DNA from: Aeromicrobium sp. Root472D3
Lineage (GTDB): Bacteria; Actinomycetota; Actinomycetes; Propionibacteriales; Nocardioidaceae
Reading direction: 5' to 3'
Assembly (NCBI RefSeq): GCF_001426485.1
Contig: NZ_LMET01000001.1
Span: 835,398 to 896,239 of the forward strand
DNA length: 60,842 nucleotides
In this document: positions 1 through 8,207 of the stretch, one piece after another
Layout of the letters: each line of letters opens with the position of its first letter
Position numbering within the stretch: position 1 is the stretch's first letter
Made by a program: the position numbers and the translations under genes
The notes under the pieces: model-generated
Told to the model about the DNA's origin: nothing
The model's input: only the letters and a program-made list of their open reading frames with translations
Databases searched by the model: none

Positions 1-208
1 GAGATCCGACGGTGAAGAGAATGCGTGCTGACCGATTCCTACCCTTTAACGCTATGCGTGCCGATCCACGCGATATTCCGCTTCGCGTCGGGGCACGAGC
101 CAACCGTGACCCTCGCGGTGTTCAATCCCCACGGCCTACCGAAGAGGGTCTGACGTCCACCTCGTGCGGCAATGTCACGCCGCGAGACTCAGAAGGTTCT
201 TTCCCGCC

Positions 209-214
209 TACGAT
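209..214 (+). promoter_or_regulatory. -10 box of a leaderless promoter (TACGAT)
   Basis: TACGAT is followed by 6 nt and then the GTG at 221. This matches the TANNNT-N6/7-start pattern seen before many genes in this window and supports GTG 221 over the upstream ATG at 164. Confidence 0.5.
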
Positions 215-220
215 CGTCGC

Positions 221-1606
221 GTGAAAGACAACATCTTTAGCGCGCACGCTCAGCACGAGCGACCGCTCTCGAGCTATCTCAGTCAGGACGTTCAGGAACT
301 TGCAATATCGGCCGCACGTGCCGAGTCGTTAGACGAGCTCGAAAAGTTTGTAGGTGGTCGTCTTGTGGAGACCATCGCGGCTCACCGCCGCGAGCTGCCT
401 TCGCTTGGGCAGCCGGGGCCGCCCAGACGAGGCGTAGGCGTCTTCCGAGAGATCGCCCCTGGGCATCGCGTACCGACAACCAGAATCTTCCTCACGCTCC
501 CAGTCTCCGGCGAGCCGGAAGTGCTGGGATGGTGGCCCGACAAAGCCGACTCAGAACTGAATGTCTCAAATCAGGCTTTCATTGATCGCATAGGCGGCTA
601 CGACGAGTTGCAGAAGCAGCCAGATGACGTTGCGAAGGAGTACTACTCCACACTGGACATCTGGGTACTGGACGATGTGAGTCTGGGTGCAAGCTCGGTT
701 GGGCTCATAACGTATGCGGACCTCACGCAGGATGAGATCGAAGCCGCAGTAAGCGACAACAGCCTCAGGGATTTGTTCGATTCTCGGCGCTCAGAGGCGG
801 AGGCGATCGTGGCTGCCATTCGCGACCAGATGATCAATTTCTACGAGAAGGAATTACCTGCGGAGCTCGTGGCACGAGCGGAGGCGAACCGCCGTCGTCT
901 CGAAAGCATCAACGCGCTTTACAACACTCTTGGTCTTCCAGCCAGCTGGAAAACCCCCGAGCCAAAGATCGTTCCGACGCCTGAGCCCGTCAGTCCTGTG
1001 CAGGGTTTGGCGGTACGGCCAAGGTGGCGCCTAGAGCCTGTGAGTTACGAGGATATTCTCGGCATCATTCGACTCTGGTCCAATGCAGTTGAAACTTATC
1101 CGAATGCATTTAGAGGGCTGGTAGAAGACAGGGTGAGCGACTTGCTTGCGGCAACGCTGAACGCGACTACCTCTGGTGCCGGACGGGAGGTGTACTCAAG
1201 AGGGGGCAAAACCGATATCGCGATTAGAGCCGATGTATTGGGCGAGGCCAATGGGCCAGCTTCGATCTTCATATGTGAGGCCAAATGGGTCGCCGGCAAT
1301 GATGACGTCACCTCGGCAATCGAAGACCAACTGATGCGCTACGTCCCTGTCGCGGCGACGTCCACCGTGTTCTTGGCACTAAGCAAGAATACTGACTTCC
1401 TCGGCGCCGTCGACAGCATCCGTGGCTGGGCGCGCCGTGTACCTGGCTATTTGCGTGAGCGCGAAAGCTCGGTAGAGGGATGGCCGATCTTCACCTTTGA
1501 ACTTCCTGACATCGATGGTGTTGAGATGGATGTAGCGATCGCGACGGTCAACGTCGGGCCAGTCCCTCGCACGCGGAGGCAGCGAAACGAAAACAAGACC
1601 GTCTAG
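221..1606 (+). CDS. PD-(D/E)XK nuclease-like protein
   Basis: Protein of 461 residues (480 if begun at ATG 164) that I cannot assign to a named family. The last third holds a pattern typical of PD-(D/E)XK nucleases: GGKTDI, with Asp encoded at 1214-1216, then 20 residues later CEAKW, with Glu at 1277-1279 and Lys at 1283-1285. The preceding strand (SIFICEAKW) is hydrophobic, as in that fold. The first 300 residues are unassigned and include a charged helical stretch and a Pro-rich linker. Codon use is less G/C-biased than in the core of the window, suggesting recent acquisition. A HEPN-motif gene lies 340 nt downstream on the same strand. Nuclease function is inferred from motifs only. GTG 221 is preferred because a -10 box sits 6 nt upstream. 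Confidence 0.7.
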   Translation: MKDNIFSAHAQHERPLSSYLSQDVQELAISAARAESLDELEKFVGGRLVETIAAHRRELPSLGQPGPPRRGVGVFREIAPGHRVPTTRIFLTLPVSGEPEVLGWWPDKADSELNVSNQAFIDRIGGYDELQKQPDDVAKEYYSTLDIWVLDDVSLGASSVGLITYADLTQDEIEAAVSDNSLRDLFDSRRSEAEAIVAAIRDQMINFYEKELPAELVARAEANRRRLESINALYNTLGLPASWKTPEPKIVPTPEPVSPVQGLAVRPRWRLEPVSYEDILGIIRLWSNAVETYPNAFRGLVEDRVSDLLAATLNATTSGAGREVYSRGGKTDIAIRADVLGEANGPASIFICEAKWVAGNDDVTSAIEDQLMRYVPVAATSTVFLALSKNTDFLGAVDSIRGWARRVPGYLRERESSVEGWPIFTFELPDIDGVEMDVAIATVNVGPVPRTRRQRNENKTV

Positions 1607-1946
1607 CGGCGACTCGCAATAACTCCCGAGCGTTGCTAACGCCGCCAATGTCACGGCGTCCATTTCCTGACGGCGTACGTCGCCGGTGTCTGATCATCGC
1701 TGACGCCTCATACGCCCAGATTGGCACGCCACTCGGCAGAATTGGCCTGCCTTGGCCACAGCTTGCAGGACTCGTTGCCCGAGGTCGGCTCTTGGCTTTC
1801 AGCCGCGTCGCGCGGTCGCGAGGGTCCGCAGCACGTTGGTGGCCGGAAGCCTGGGCCGGCTGCCCACGTCTCCGAGCGACGCCCATCAGAAGAGAGTTAT
1901 TGAACGTGATGGCGAGTCATCCTGATTACGGTGGAATGATGCCAGC
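1607..1946. other. Intergenic region without a convincing gene
   Basis: This 340-nt gap separates the nuclease-like and HEPN-like genes. It holds a small hairpin (GCGTT-GCT-AACGC near 1632-1644) just after the upstream gene and a TACGGT -10-like box at 1927-1932. Open frames across it have poor codon character and no start signal, so I call none of them. Confidence 0.5.
1927..1932 (+). promoter_or_regulatory. -10 box (TACGGT) ahead of the HEPN-like gene
   Basis: TACGGT lies 14 nt before ATG 1947. By the 6-7 nt rule it would fit the out-of-frame ATG at 1939 better, so the 1947 gene may have a very short leader rather than none. Confidence 0.35.
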
Positions 1947-3308
1947 ATGCGCGACATGGATTCATTGCTCAGTTCTGTACGAAACCCCGCAAGTCGGGGT
2001 CAGCTTCGGGAAGTTGTTCGCGCCTATCAGGCCGGTGCCTTTCGCGCAGCGATCATCTCGACCTGGGTGGCGGTCGCGCTCGACCTAGTTAGCAAGCTCC
2101 GTGAAATCGCCGACGACGGAGATGCTGCGGCTGCATCCGAGATCGCCGCCATTGATGCCGCCATCATCAATGGCGATTTGAGCAAACTTCAGAAATTTGA
2201 GAACGGACTGTTGGACATGTGCCGGGACAAGTTTGAACTGATCAACGGGCGGGATTATCTTGTCCTGTCTCGACTTATGCATGACCGCAACAGCTGCGCT
2301 CACCCAGCATTCGTGGCACCGGACGACGTATTCGCGCCCACCGCCGAACTTGCGAGATCACACATAGTTTCGGCCGTTGATGCCGTCCTCCAGCATCCAC
2401 CGACACCGGGGAAGAGGATTGTTCAGCGCTTCATAACCGAGATCGGAAGCATTGCTTGGCCCTCAGATGACGATGATCTGGTTGGCTACCTTCGTGAGCG
2501 GTACTTGGGGCAACAGCGCGAGTCCGCTAAGCGCCAACTTGCGGGTCTGATACTGAAATGCTCACTCGCCCTCCCCGACGACGTTCCGAATCGCTCACGG
2601 CTGATGCTGCGATACCCGCAATGCGCGCGAGCTCTCAATGAAGTCGCACCTGCGCTATTCGAGGAGGTGCTAGCTGATGTTGTGCGGAAGAAAGAGGAGA
2701 CAGTCGGACTTTCCGAGGACGAGATTAGGTTTGGGATTGGCGCTCTCGGCGACATCGCTGCGTTCTGGGAGGCACTTCCAGGCGGTTCCGGTCCGCGGAT
2801 CGTTGAGTGCATCCAGACTTCGACGAGCGCCCAGCTTGTTGAGGCGGGTGCACTCTCAGTGACACCGCCAGATGCCGGTGTTGGTGAGGAGGTGAACGTC
2901 CTTCTCGGCGAACGGCTCAAGGACATTGAGGCCAGACTCTTGGTCGACGCCCTGTCCCTTCGTTCCGTGCCGAAGCTTGTGGACCAAGCGGTAGCGCGCA
3001 TAGAAAACAGTGGGTCCTGGTCCACGACCAACACGCTTATGCCCCTCATGCCTGCACTTGTGCCGACTTTGACCGTTCAACACGTGAAACGGCTCTGCGT
3101 AGCTGCGACGACGAACTATGAGATCTACCAAGCGAACTCAGCGGACTTCGAATTCACCCGGTTGTTCGAGCTGACGAACGAATGGGTCGGCGTTAGAAAC
3201 GAATGGATCGAGCTGGCCCGTTTTGAGCACCCGTACAACAACAATCTGCCAGCTTTCCCTGATGCGCGCGCCGCGGTCATCGCGAGGTGGGGGGCTGGGG
3301 TTCTGTAG
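1947..3308 (+). CDS. HEPN-motif protein of unknown function
   Basis: Protein of 453 residues. The N-terminal 125 residues are helical and carry DRNSCAHP, with R114-N115 and H119. This is the R-N-x3-H form of the Rx4-6H ribonuclease motif of HEPN domains, preceded by a helix resembling AYQAGAFRAAIISTWVAVAL, which is common in HEPN-type proteins. The remaining residues are helical with no motif I recognise. HEPN proteins are often toxins or RNase effectors in defence systems. Here the gene follows a nuclease-like gene on the same strand and shares its lower-GC codon use. Some HEPN proteins are non-catalytic, so RNase activity is not established. M4 (1956) is an alternative start. Confidence 0.7.
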   Translation: MRDMDSLLSSVRNPASRGQLREVVRAYQAGAFRAAIISTWVAVALDLVSKLREIADDGDAAAASEIAAIDAAIINGDLSKLQKFENGLLDMCRDKFELINGRDYLVLSRLMHDRNSCAHPAFVAPDDVFAPTAELARSHIVSAVDAVLQHPPTPGKRIVQRFITEIGSIAWPSDDDDLVGYLRERYLGQQRESAKRQLAGLILKCSLALPDDVPNRSRLMLRYPQCARALNEVAPALFEEVLADVVRKKEETVGLSEDEIRFGIGALGDIAAFWEALPGGSGPRIVECIQTSTSAQLVEAGALSVTPPDAGVGEEVNVLLGERLKDIEARLLVDALSLRSVPKLVDQAVARIENSGSWSTTNTLMPLMPALVPTLTVQHVKRLCVAATTNYEIYQANSADFEFTRLFELTNEWVGVRNEWIELARFEHPYNNNLPAFPDARAAVIARWGAGVL

Positions 3309-3514
3309 GGCCGAGGAAGCGTCGTTGTACTCAACATCTGGGCTCAGTCGACCTGCTCCGCGCACGCCCACCGCACGAATGTAAAGCAACGAGGCGCGGC
3401 CTTCTCGATATGCGCTGACCCGATGGCGACAAAGAGTTCGCGAGCTACCGCTTACGCCCCTCGCCCGCCCGCGTCATTTCACTGCGAGTGACGCAATGCT
3501 CATCTTCAGCAGCG

Positions 3515-3532
3515 AGCGATAGGGCTATCGCT
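3515..3532. terminator. Short inverted repeat at the end of the SRPBCC gene
   Basis: AGCGATAG and CTATCGCT (8-bp arms, 2-nt gap) straddle the stop codon of the minus-strand gene ending at 3525. It could fold as a weak terminator on either strand. There is no T-run, as is usual in actinobacteria. Confidence 0.35.
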
Positions 3533-4016
3533 CCTCGGCGAGGGTCTTGAGGTTGAGGAGCTGCTTGCGGGCCATGACGAGGTCGCCGACGGCGATAAGG
3601 GGGCCGAGGGCGCGGCCGTTGCGGGCGGCGAGCTTCAGGAGGAGTCGGGTCGACTCGCCGTCGTCCCTGAGGACGTATGACATGTACGCGCCCACGAGCT
3701 TGGCTGTCAGGTGGACGCCCGGCTCCACCGACAGGACGGTGCCGATCGGACGTCCGGCGGTGGCGGTGAACGGGTCGCCGACCTCGGGGTCGCGCAGTCC
3801 TTGCAGCTCGCGGGGTGAGCGGCGGCCGAGGTTGTCGATCCAGTCGTACGAGTAGGGCGCCAGCCGGAGCTGGACGATCCACGGCCACACCTTGTCGGGG
3901 GTGGCGTCGACGGTGACTCCCCGCCAGGCCTGCCACGCGGGCCGGGGGACGACGTCGTCGCACGGGTAGTGGCGGCGCGTCTCGGCGTCCGTCACGCCCC
4001 AGCGGTCACCGATCAC
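3525..4016 (-). CDS. SRPBCC-family (START/polyketide-cyclase-like) protein
   Basis: 163 residues. The middle reads VDATPDKVWPWIVQL, a typical opening strand and helix of SRPBCC lipid- or ligand-binding folds, followed by alternating strands and a terminal amphipathic helix. The GTG start at 4016 overlaps the stop of the upstream tetR gene (GTGA), so the two are translationally coupled and probably co-transcribed. Its role is unknown: such proteins bind hydrophobic ligands, and the partnership with a TetR regulator and a divergent SDR suggests a small detoxification or metabolite-handling unit. Confidence 0.7.
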   Translation of the reverse strand: MIGDRWGVTDAETRRHYPCDDVVPRPAWQAWRGVTVDATPDKVWPWIVQLRLAPYSYDWIDNLGRRSPRELQGLRDPEVGDPFTATAGRPIGTVLSVEPGVHLTAKLVGAYMSYVLRDDGESTRLLLKLAARNGRALGPLIAVGDLVMARKQLLNLKTLAEER

Positions 4017-4585
4017 TCGTCGATCGTACGGGCGTTCTCGGCCGGGATCGCGGCCATCGCGGTGCGGGCGATGGCGAGGACCTCGTCGGTCGAGCCCCCG
4101 TCTCTGGCGGCGCCTGACATGCCTCGCATGACGGCCAGGAGGAAGGACGCCAGCTCGTCGGGGCGGACGGACGCGGGCAGGTCGCCGTCCGTGACGGCTC
4201 GCGCGATGCGATCGGTGAGCTTGCCGTGCAAGGTCTCGCGCTGCGCGGTGAGACGCGGCTCGGTCAGCAGCAGGCAGCCGAGCGGGGTGTCGCTGGCGGT
4301 GTGCGCGCGGGCGGTGTCGCCGAGCATCTTCGCGATCGCCTCGTGGACGGACGTGCGGGTCATCGCGGCGTCCACGGCCTCGCACGTCCGGCGGAAGTAC
4401 AGGTCGGACGCCTCGGTGAAGAGGCTGTCCTTGTCGCCGAACGCCGCGTAGAGGCTCGGGGGAGTCACGCCCATCGCGCTGGTCAGCATCGCGATCGACG
4501 TCTCCTCATAGCCGGTCCGCCAGAACTGCTCGACGGCGGCGGCCAGCGCGGTGTCGCGGTCGAAGCTCCTGGGTCTGCCTGCCAT
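4013..4585 (-). CDS. TetR/AcrR-family transcriptional regulator
   Basis: 190 residues. The N-terminal 50 residues form a standard TetR helix-turn-helix (FDRDTALAAAVEQFWRTGYE, then SIAMLTSAMGVTPPSLYAAF), followed by a helical ligand-binding domain. It is transcribed divergently from the SDR gene at 4670 and overlaps the SRPBCC gene downstream. Repeated 12-mers in the shared promoter region are probable binding sites, so it likely represses itself and the SDR gene. Start ATG 4585 has a TATGCT box 6 nt upstream. The ligand is unknown. Confidence 0.9.
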   Translation of the reverse strand: MAGRPRSFDRDTALAAAVEQFWRTGYEETSIAMLTSAMGVTPPSLYAAFGDKDSLFTEASDLYFRRTCEAVDAAMTRTSVHEAIAKMLGDTARAHTASDTPLGCLLLTEPRLTAQRETLHGKLTDRIARAVTDGDLPASVRPDELASFLLAVMRGMSGAARDGGSTDEVLAIARTAMAAIPAENARTIDE

Positions 4586-4591
4586 CTGGCC

Positions 4592-4597
4592 AGCATA
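4592..4597 (-). promoter_or_regulatory. Leaderless -10 box for tetR (TATGCT)
   Basis: On the minus strand TATGCT-N6-ATG(4585). It overlaps the left arm of the CATAACG inverted repeat, which fits autorepression. Confidence 0.5.
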
Positions 4598-4654
4598 ACG
4601 TAGTGACCGTTATGGAATGTGTTATGTTCGAGATCTAATCCATAGTGATCGCTA
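4594..4654. promoter_or_regulatory. TetR operators between tetR and the SDR gene
   Basis: Two structures are visible. CATAACG (4594-4600) and CGTTATG (4608-4614) form a perfect inverted repeat with a 7-nt centre. The 12-mer TAGTGACCGTTA (4601-4612) recurs as TAGTGATCGCTA (4643-4654), 10 of 12 identical and 42 bp apart, so on the same DNA face. These would cover the promoters of both divergent genes. Confidence 0.55.
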
Positions 4655-4669
4655 CAGAAAGAGATTCCC

Positions 4670-5386
4670 ATGCAGCTGAACAACGCCGTCGTGCTGGTGA
4701 CCGGAGCCAACCGAGGCATCGGTGCGCAGTTCGTCGCCCAGCTCAAGGAGCGCGGAGCCTCCAAGATCTACGCCGCGTCGCGCGACGGCGCCGTCGACGT
4801 CGAGGGCGTCGAGGCGATCAGGCTCGACGTCACCGACCCCGCCCAGATCGAGGCGGCAGCGGCCGCGGCCGGCGACGTGCAGGTGCTGATCAACAACGCG
4901 GGCATCTCGACCGGCACGTCGGTCGTCTCCGGCGACCTGGCCGACATCCGCCGCGAGATGGACACCAACTTCTACGGCCCGCTGCTCATGACCCAGGCCT
5001 TCGCCCCGATCCTCAAGGCCAACGGCGGCGGCGCGATCGTCAACGTCGTCTCGGCGCTCTCGTGGTTCACCGTCCCGAGCGCCGGCGCGTACGCCGCGTC
5101 GAAGGCCGCCGCCTGGAGCCTCACCGACAGCACGCGCCTCGAGCTCGCCGACCAGGGCACGCAGGTCGTCGGCGTCCACATGGGTCTGGTCGACACCGAC
5201 ATGGCCGCCGCCAGCGACGCCCCCAAGATCTCGCCCGCGTCCCTCGCGGCCGCCGGGCTCGACGCGATCGAGTCGGGCGCCGACGAGGTGCTGGGCGACG
5301 ACTGGGCCAAGCTCGTGAAGTCGGGCCTGACGCTCAGCCCGTCCGCGCGGTACGAGCAGCTGTTCTCGGCGCTGTCCGGCAGCTGA
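4670..5386 (+). CDS. SDR-family oxidoreductase
   Basis: 238 residues, the usual length of a classical short-chain dehydrogenase. It has the cofactor motif VTGANRGIG near residue 10, NNAG near 80, a serine region (SALSW) near 130, and YAASKAA near 143 supplying the catalytic Tyr and Lys. The substrate is unknown. Divergent from, and probably repressed by, the TetR at 4013-4585. A similar SDR (42% or so by eye, not computed) occurs at 15459-16229. Confidence 0.9.
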   Translation: MQLNNAVVLVTGANRGIGAQFVAQLKERGASKIYAASRDGAVDVEGVEAIRLDVTDPAQIEAAAAAAGDVQVLINNAGISTGTSVVSGDLADIRREMDTNFYGPLLMTQAFAPILKANGGGAIVNVVSALSWFTVPSAGAYAASKAAAWSLTDSTRLELADQGTQVVGVHMGLVDTDMAAASDAPKISPASLAAAGLDAIESGADEVLGDDWAKLVKSGLTLSPSARYEQLFSALSGS

Positions 5387-5404
5387 CGGCTTCAGGGCAC
5401 GGAG

Positions 5405-5410
5405 TAACCT
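5405..5410 (+). promoter_or_regulatory. -10 box (TAACCT) before a 12-codon leader
   Basis: TAACCT-N5-ATG(5416). Spacing is 1 nt shorter than at most sites here, but the arrangement points to a leaderless transcript beginning at the leader ORF. Confidence 0.4.
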
Positions 5411-5415
5411 CACCG

Positions 5416-5454
5416 ATGGTCATCCAACTTATCGAGAGGTTCCTCCACTCATGA
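5416..5454 (+). CDS. 12-residue leader peptide upstream of a membrane-protein gene
   Basis: ATG 5416 opens MVIQLIERFLHS, whose stop overlaps the ATG of the next gene (ATGA at 5451-5454). The leaderless-type -10 box just upstream and the coupled stop/start suggest it is translated and feeds ribosomes to the membrane-protein gene, whose own ribosome site (AGAGG) lies inside the leader. The peptide has no obvious attenuation codon run. Confidence 0.4.
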   Translation: MVIQLIERFLHS

Positions 5455-5873
5455 AGAACGTGTTCACCACCGGCGGTCACGACACCCTCTCGACAGTTCT
5501 CGTGAGCGTCGCCGTGGCGCTGTTCGTCCTCGGCGTCCTGGCCGGCGTGCACCTGTTCTTCACGGGCAAGTCGCGCGCCGCCGGTGCCGTGGCGTCGCTG
5601 GCGATCGCCGGAGCCGTGGTGGCGTTCATCTGCTCGACCGACGCCGTGCTCGTCGACCAGGACGCCCGCGTCGACGCCTTCGTCAAGGAGGCCCAGTCCT
5701 CCTACGGTCTGCCCCTGACCCACGCGGACGGCGAGCGGGCCTACCGCGCCTACCGCGCGGGCGACGACTCGTTCAAGGTCGACGTCCAGGGCAGCGAGTA
5801 CGTCCTGGGTCTGGAGGAGAAGGGCGACAAGCTCGTGCTGCTGGTCCTCGGCTCCGAGGCGCGCACCAGCTGA
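5451..5873 (+). CDS. Small two-helix membrane protein
   Basis: 140 residues, family not recognised. Two hydrophobic segments (about residues 13-37 and 43-65) are followed by a soluble C-terminal domain of about 70 residues containing repeated AYRAYRAGDDSFKVDV-like acidic and basic text. No catalytic motif is seen. Translation appears coupled to a 12-codon leader, and a hairpin terminator follows at 5894. Probably transcribed alone. Confidence 0.7.
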   Translation: MKNVFTTGGHDTLSTVLVSVAVALFVLGVLAGVHLFFTGKSRAAGAVASLAIAGAVVAFICSTDAVLVDQDARVDAFVKEAQSSYGLPLTHADGERAYRAYRAGDDSFKVDVQGSEYVLGLEEKGDKLVLLVLGSEARTS

Positions 5874-5893
5874 CGTCGACTGACGGCGCCAGA

Positions 5894-5925
5894 GCCTCTG
5901 GCCACCTCCGGGTGTGACCAGAGGC
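5894..5925 (+). terminator. Hairpin terminator
   Basis: GCCTCTGG (5894-5901) pairs with CCAGAGGC (5918-5925), with an inner CACC/GGTG stem around a TCCG loop. It lies 20 nt after the stop of the membrane-protein gene and has no U-tract. Confidence 0.6.
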
Positions 5926-5989
5926 CCTCGTCCGGTCGAGGGGGCGGTCGAACAATCGCGGGAAGAGCCCCCGCGAACCGGAAAAGCCG

Positions 5990-6877
5990 ATGAGCCTGCA
6001 CGAGGAAACGTCTCGTCCGACGGACCGCCCGAGCGGATCGGGGCTGCCGCCCGTCCGCGAGCTCAGGCACCGGGCCGAGGTGCCGATGCTGGTGCTGGCC
6101 GGGGTGTCGAGCGTCGTGGCCGTGGCGGTGTTCATCGTCCTGGTGGCGACCAATGCCGACCAGCCCGGCTGGTTGACGTCGGCCGTCGTGCTGATCGTGC
6201 TCGGCCCGTTGCTGGCCGGCCTGTTCTTCATCCGCTACATGTACTGGACGACCATCAGCAACGGCGTCGAGGTGACGCCGCGACAGCTGCCGCAGCTCTA
6301 CGAGCTGTTCGCCGAGCTCGGCGGACGTCTGGGCATGACGCCTGACGGCGAGGGGCTGCTGAAGCTGCCGCGTCTGTACGTGACGAACGGCAACGGCGTG
6401 TTCAACGCCTACGCCACCAAGTGTCGGATCCGGCGGGGCTACGTCGTCATCTACTCCGACCTGCTCGACATCGCCTTTCTCAACGGCGACTTCGAGACGA
6501 TCCGGTTCGTCCTCGGGCACGAGCTCGGCCACATCCACTGCCGCCACGTGAGCGTCTGGCGCACGATCCTGCGTCCGATCTCGCGGATCCTGTAGATCGG
6601 GCCCAGCGTCTCGCGCGCCCAGGAGTACTCCGCCGACCGGGTCGGGAGCCTGCTGGCGCCCGAGGGCGTGATGGGCATGATCGGCCTCTTCGCCGGCAAG
6701 CACATGAGCAAGCACGTCGACATCGACGCCTACTTCGACTCCGTCGCCGACCACGAGGACGGGTTCTGGCTCAAGCTCGCCAACTTCCGCGCTGACCACG
6801 CGGTCGGGTTCCGCCGCATGACCGCCCTGCGCCGGGTGCCCGACGAGGGCTGGGACGTCCACGGACGGATGCTCTGA
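5990..6877 (+). pseudogene. M48-type membrane metalloprotease interrupted by an in-frame TAG
   Basis: Begins at ATG 5990 and reads through two membrane segments (about residues 32-54 and 62-84) to a zinc site HELGH (residues 177-181). The frame then meets TAG at 6593-6595 (codon 202) and continues open and protein-like to 6877, starting IGPSVSRAQEYSADRVG. EYSAD supplies the third zinc ligand (E212) of M48 peptidases. The catalytic domain is therefore split by a single nonsense codon, while both sides remain intact for 295 residues in total. Either a recent loss of function, a sequencing error, or readthrough. M48 peptidases act in membrane-protein quality control. Confidence 0.8.
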
Positions 6878-6944
6878 CGTCGGGTGCTGCTCGGACTGCG
6901 CCGTTTTGAAGGTGCCCCAGCGAGTCTGGCCCGGGCAGATGCCG

Positions 6945-7589
6945 CTACCTGGCGAAGCTGAAACGGATCGTGCCCGTGCGCACTTCCTCCCACCGCTGCC
7001 GGTAGGTGCGCGGTCGGGCGTGCCGGACCATCCACGCAGCGGTACGGAGGGGGTGTCCGCGGTAGTAGCCCTCGTCGGTCATCAGCCGGGACGCGAACCG
7101 GATGTGTGTGGACGACATGGGCACCCCGTGCTCGCTCGTGATCTGGCGCAGCCGGTCCCTCACCTCTCGGTAGGACAGGTCGGGGGCCTCCGCGCGCAGC
7201 GTCTCGACGTCCGAGTTGTACCCCTCCATCGGTCCTTCCGGATCGGCAGCCGTCTCCTTGGCGTGGCGCCGGCGATCTTCGTCGAAGCTCCGCATGTAGT
7301 CAGCGCCAGCTTGGTCTGCGCGTGCCATCAGCTCGGGTGTGCGCTCGAGCGGACGCCAGGCCGGGTCGCGTGCTTTCTTCTTGCGGGGCGCGCGGACCGT
7401 GCCCTCCCGTTGCCGGTAGGGGCGATCGTCCGTCAGGAACGCATGCTGGGCCTCGACGAGCGACTGGCCGTTGGGGCCGCTGATCTCCCAGGGTTCAGTG
7501 CCCTCGTCCTCCCACCAGCAGACCGGGCACAGCTCGTAGTCGCCGCGGCTGGGCAGGGTGCGGTAGCCGCAGCAGGGGCACGGATGCAT
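6945..7589 (-). CDS. Cysteine-rich CPCC-domain protein
   Basis: 214 residues. The N-terminal 45 residues (CPCCGYRTLP...YELCPVCWWEDEG) match the Cys-rich CPCC domain, a small zinc-binding module of unknown function with two CxxC pairs. The remaining 170 residues are basic and helical, contain a KKK run and an Arg-rich C-terminus, and are not recognised. No signal peptide. It may be co-oriented with the next minus-strand gene (7647-8048), 57 nt upstream. Confidence 0.75.
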   Translation of the reverse strand: MHPCPCCGYRTLPSRGDYELCPVCWWEDEGTEPWEISGPNGQSLVEAQHAFLTDDRPYRQREGTVRAPRKKKARDPAWRPLERTPELMARADQAGADYMRSFDEDRRRHAKETAADPEGPMEGYNSDVETLRAEAPDLSYREVRDRLRQITSEHGVPMSSTHIRFASRLMTDEGYYRGHPLRTAAWMVRHARPRTYRQRWEEVRTGTIRFSFAR

Positions 7590-7646
7590 GGGGCGATTGT
7601 GTCCTACTCGGTGCCAGCTCCAGCGTGGCGGCGAGCTTCCTGCCCT

Positions 7647-8048
7647 TCACGTCGCCCGCATGCGGTTGTTGCGCTTCTCGTGGGTCAGCTCGGCCAGGCC
7701 GAGCTCCTCGAGCAGCGGCGGCAGGTACATGCCGAACCGCCCCCGGTAGCCCGTGCGCCGGCCGTACCACCCGCCGACCGGGTTGGCGTCCGACCTGCCC
7801 CAGGCCTCGACGCTGCCGGGAGCCGCGGGCTTGTTCTCGTCGGCCGCGCCGAGCGGGACCCAGTCCTCTTCAGTCTGCAACCAGGCGTGGAGGTCGCCGA
7901 TCGCGCGGGCGAGGTAGGTCAGCCGGGTCGAGCCCACCTGACAGACGAGCAGGGCCGGCTCCGACTCCTCGTCGAGGTGCATCGTGTACGTCGACGACCC
8001 GGGGGGAGTGGTGAGACGCCACGGGTCTTTGCTCGTTCCGTCAGCCAT
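7647..8048 (-). CDS. Conserved hypothetical protein (DUF6855-like)
   Basis: 133 residues, beginning MADGTSKDPWRLTTPPGSS. It has a strong ribosome site (GGGAGGGG) 7-10 nt before ATG 8048, so the longer upstream open frame is rejected. From memory it resembles a small conserved actinobacterial family with PWxLxTPPGxSxYxM, a central VGSTRLTYLARAIDDLHAWL-type stretch and NPVGGWYG near the C-terminus. I name it DUF6855-like with moderate certainty. No catalytic residues are apparent. Confidence 0.7.
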   Translation of the reverse strand: MADGTSKDPWRLTTPPGSSTYTMHLDEESEPALLVCQVGSTRLTYLARAIGDLHAWLQTEEDWVPLGAADENKPAAPGSVEAWGRSDANPVGGWYGRRTGYRGRFGMYLPPLLEELGLAELTHEKRNNRMRAT

Positions 8049-8207
8049 GGGTGGCCCCTCCCTGAAAGGCCGGGGTCGACTGCCCGGCGGGTCCGTCGGC
8101 CTCCTGCCATGGTGCTCGCGCCGCGCGGACTTCGGCCTGGCCACAGGGCCCGGGAGGAGGGGGCCTTGGTCGCCAGCTGGCGGCGTCTCGTCATCACTGG
8201 CTAAGTG

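Noticed and set aside
1633..2088. 151-codon open frame across the left intergenic gap
   Set aside because: Overlaps the HEPN-like gene in another frame, has no start signal and poor codon character; the -10-like TACGGT at 1927 could serve its internal ATG 1939 but the resulting 49-residue product looks random.
3344..3451. Protein-like minus-strand stretch (RELFVAIGSAHIEKAAPRCF...)
   Set aside because: Only 36 codons bounded by a stop, no start codon or promoter. It may be a decayed gene end but cannot be assigned.
6593..6595. Amber codon as a site of pyrrolysine or selenocysteine-type recoding
   Set aside because: No pylT/pylS or recoding element is visible, and the residue expected here is not conserved as special; nonsense mutation or error is simpler.
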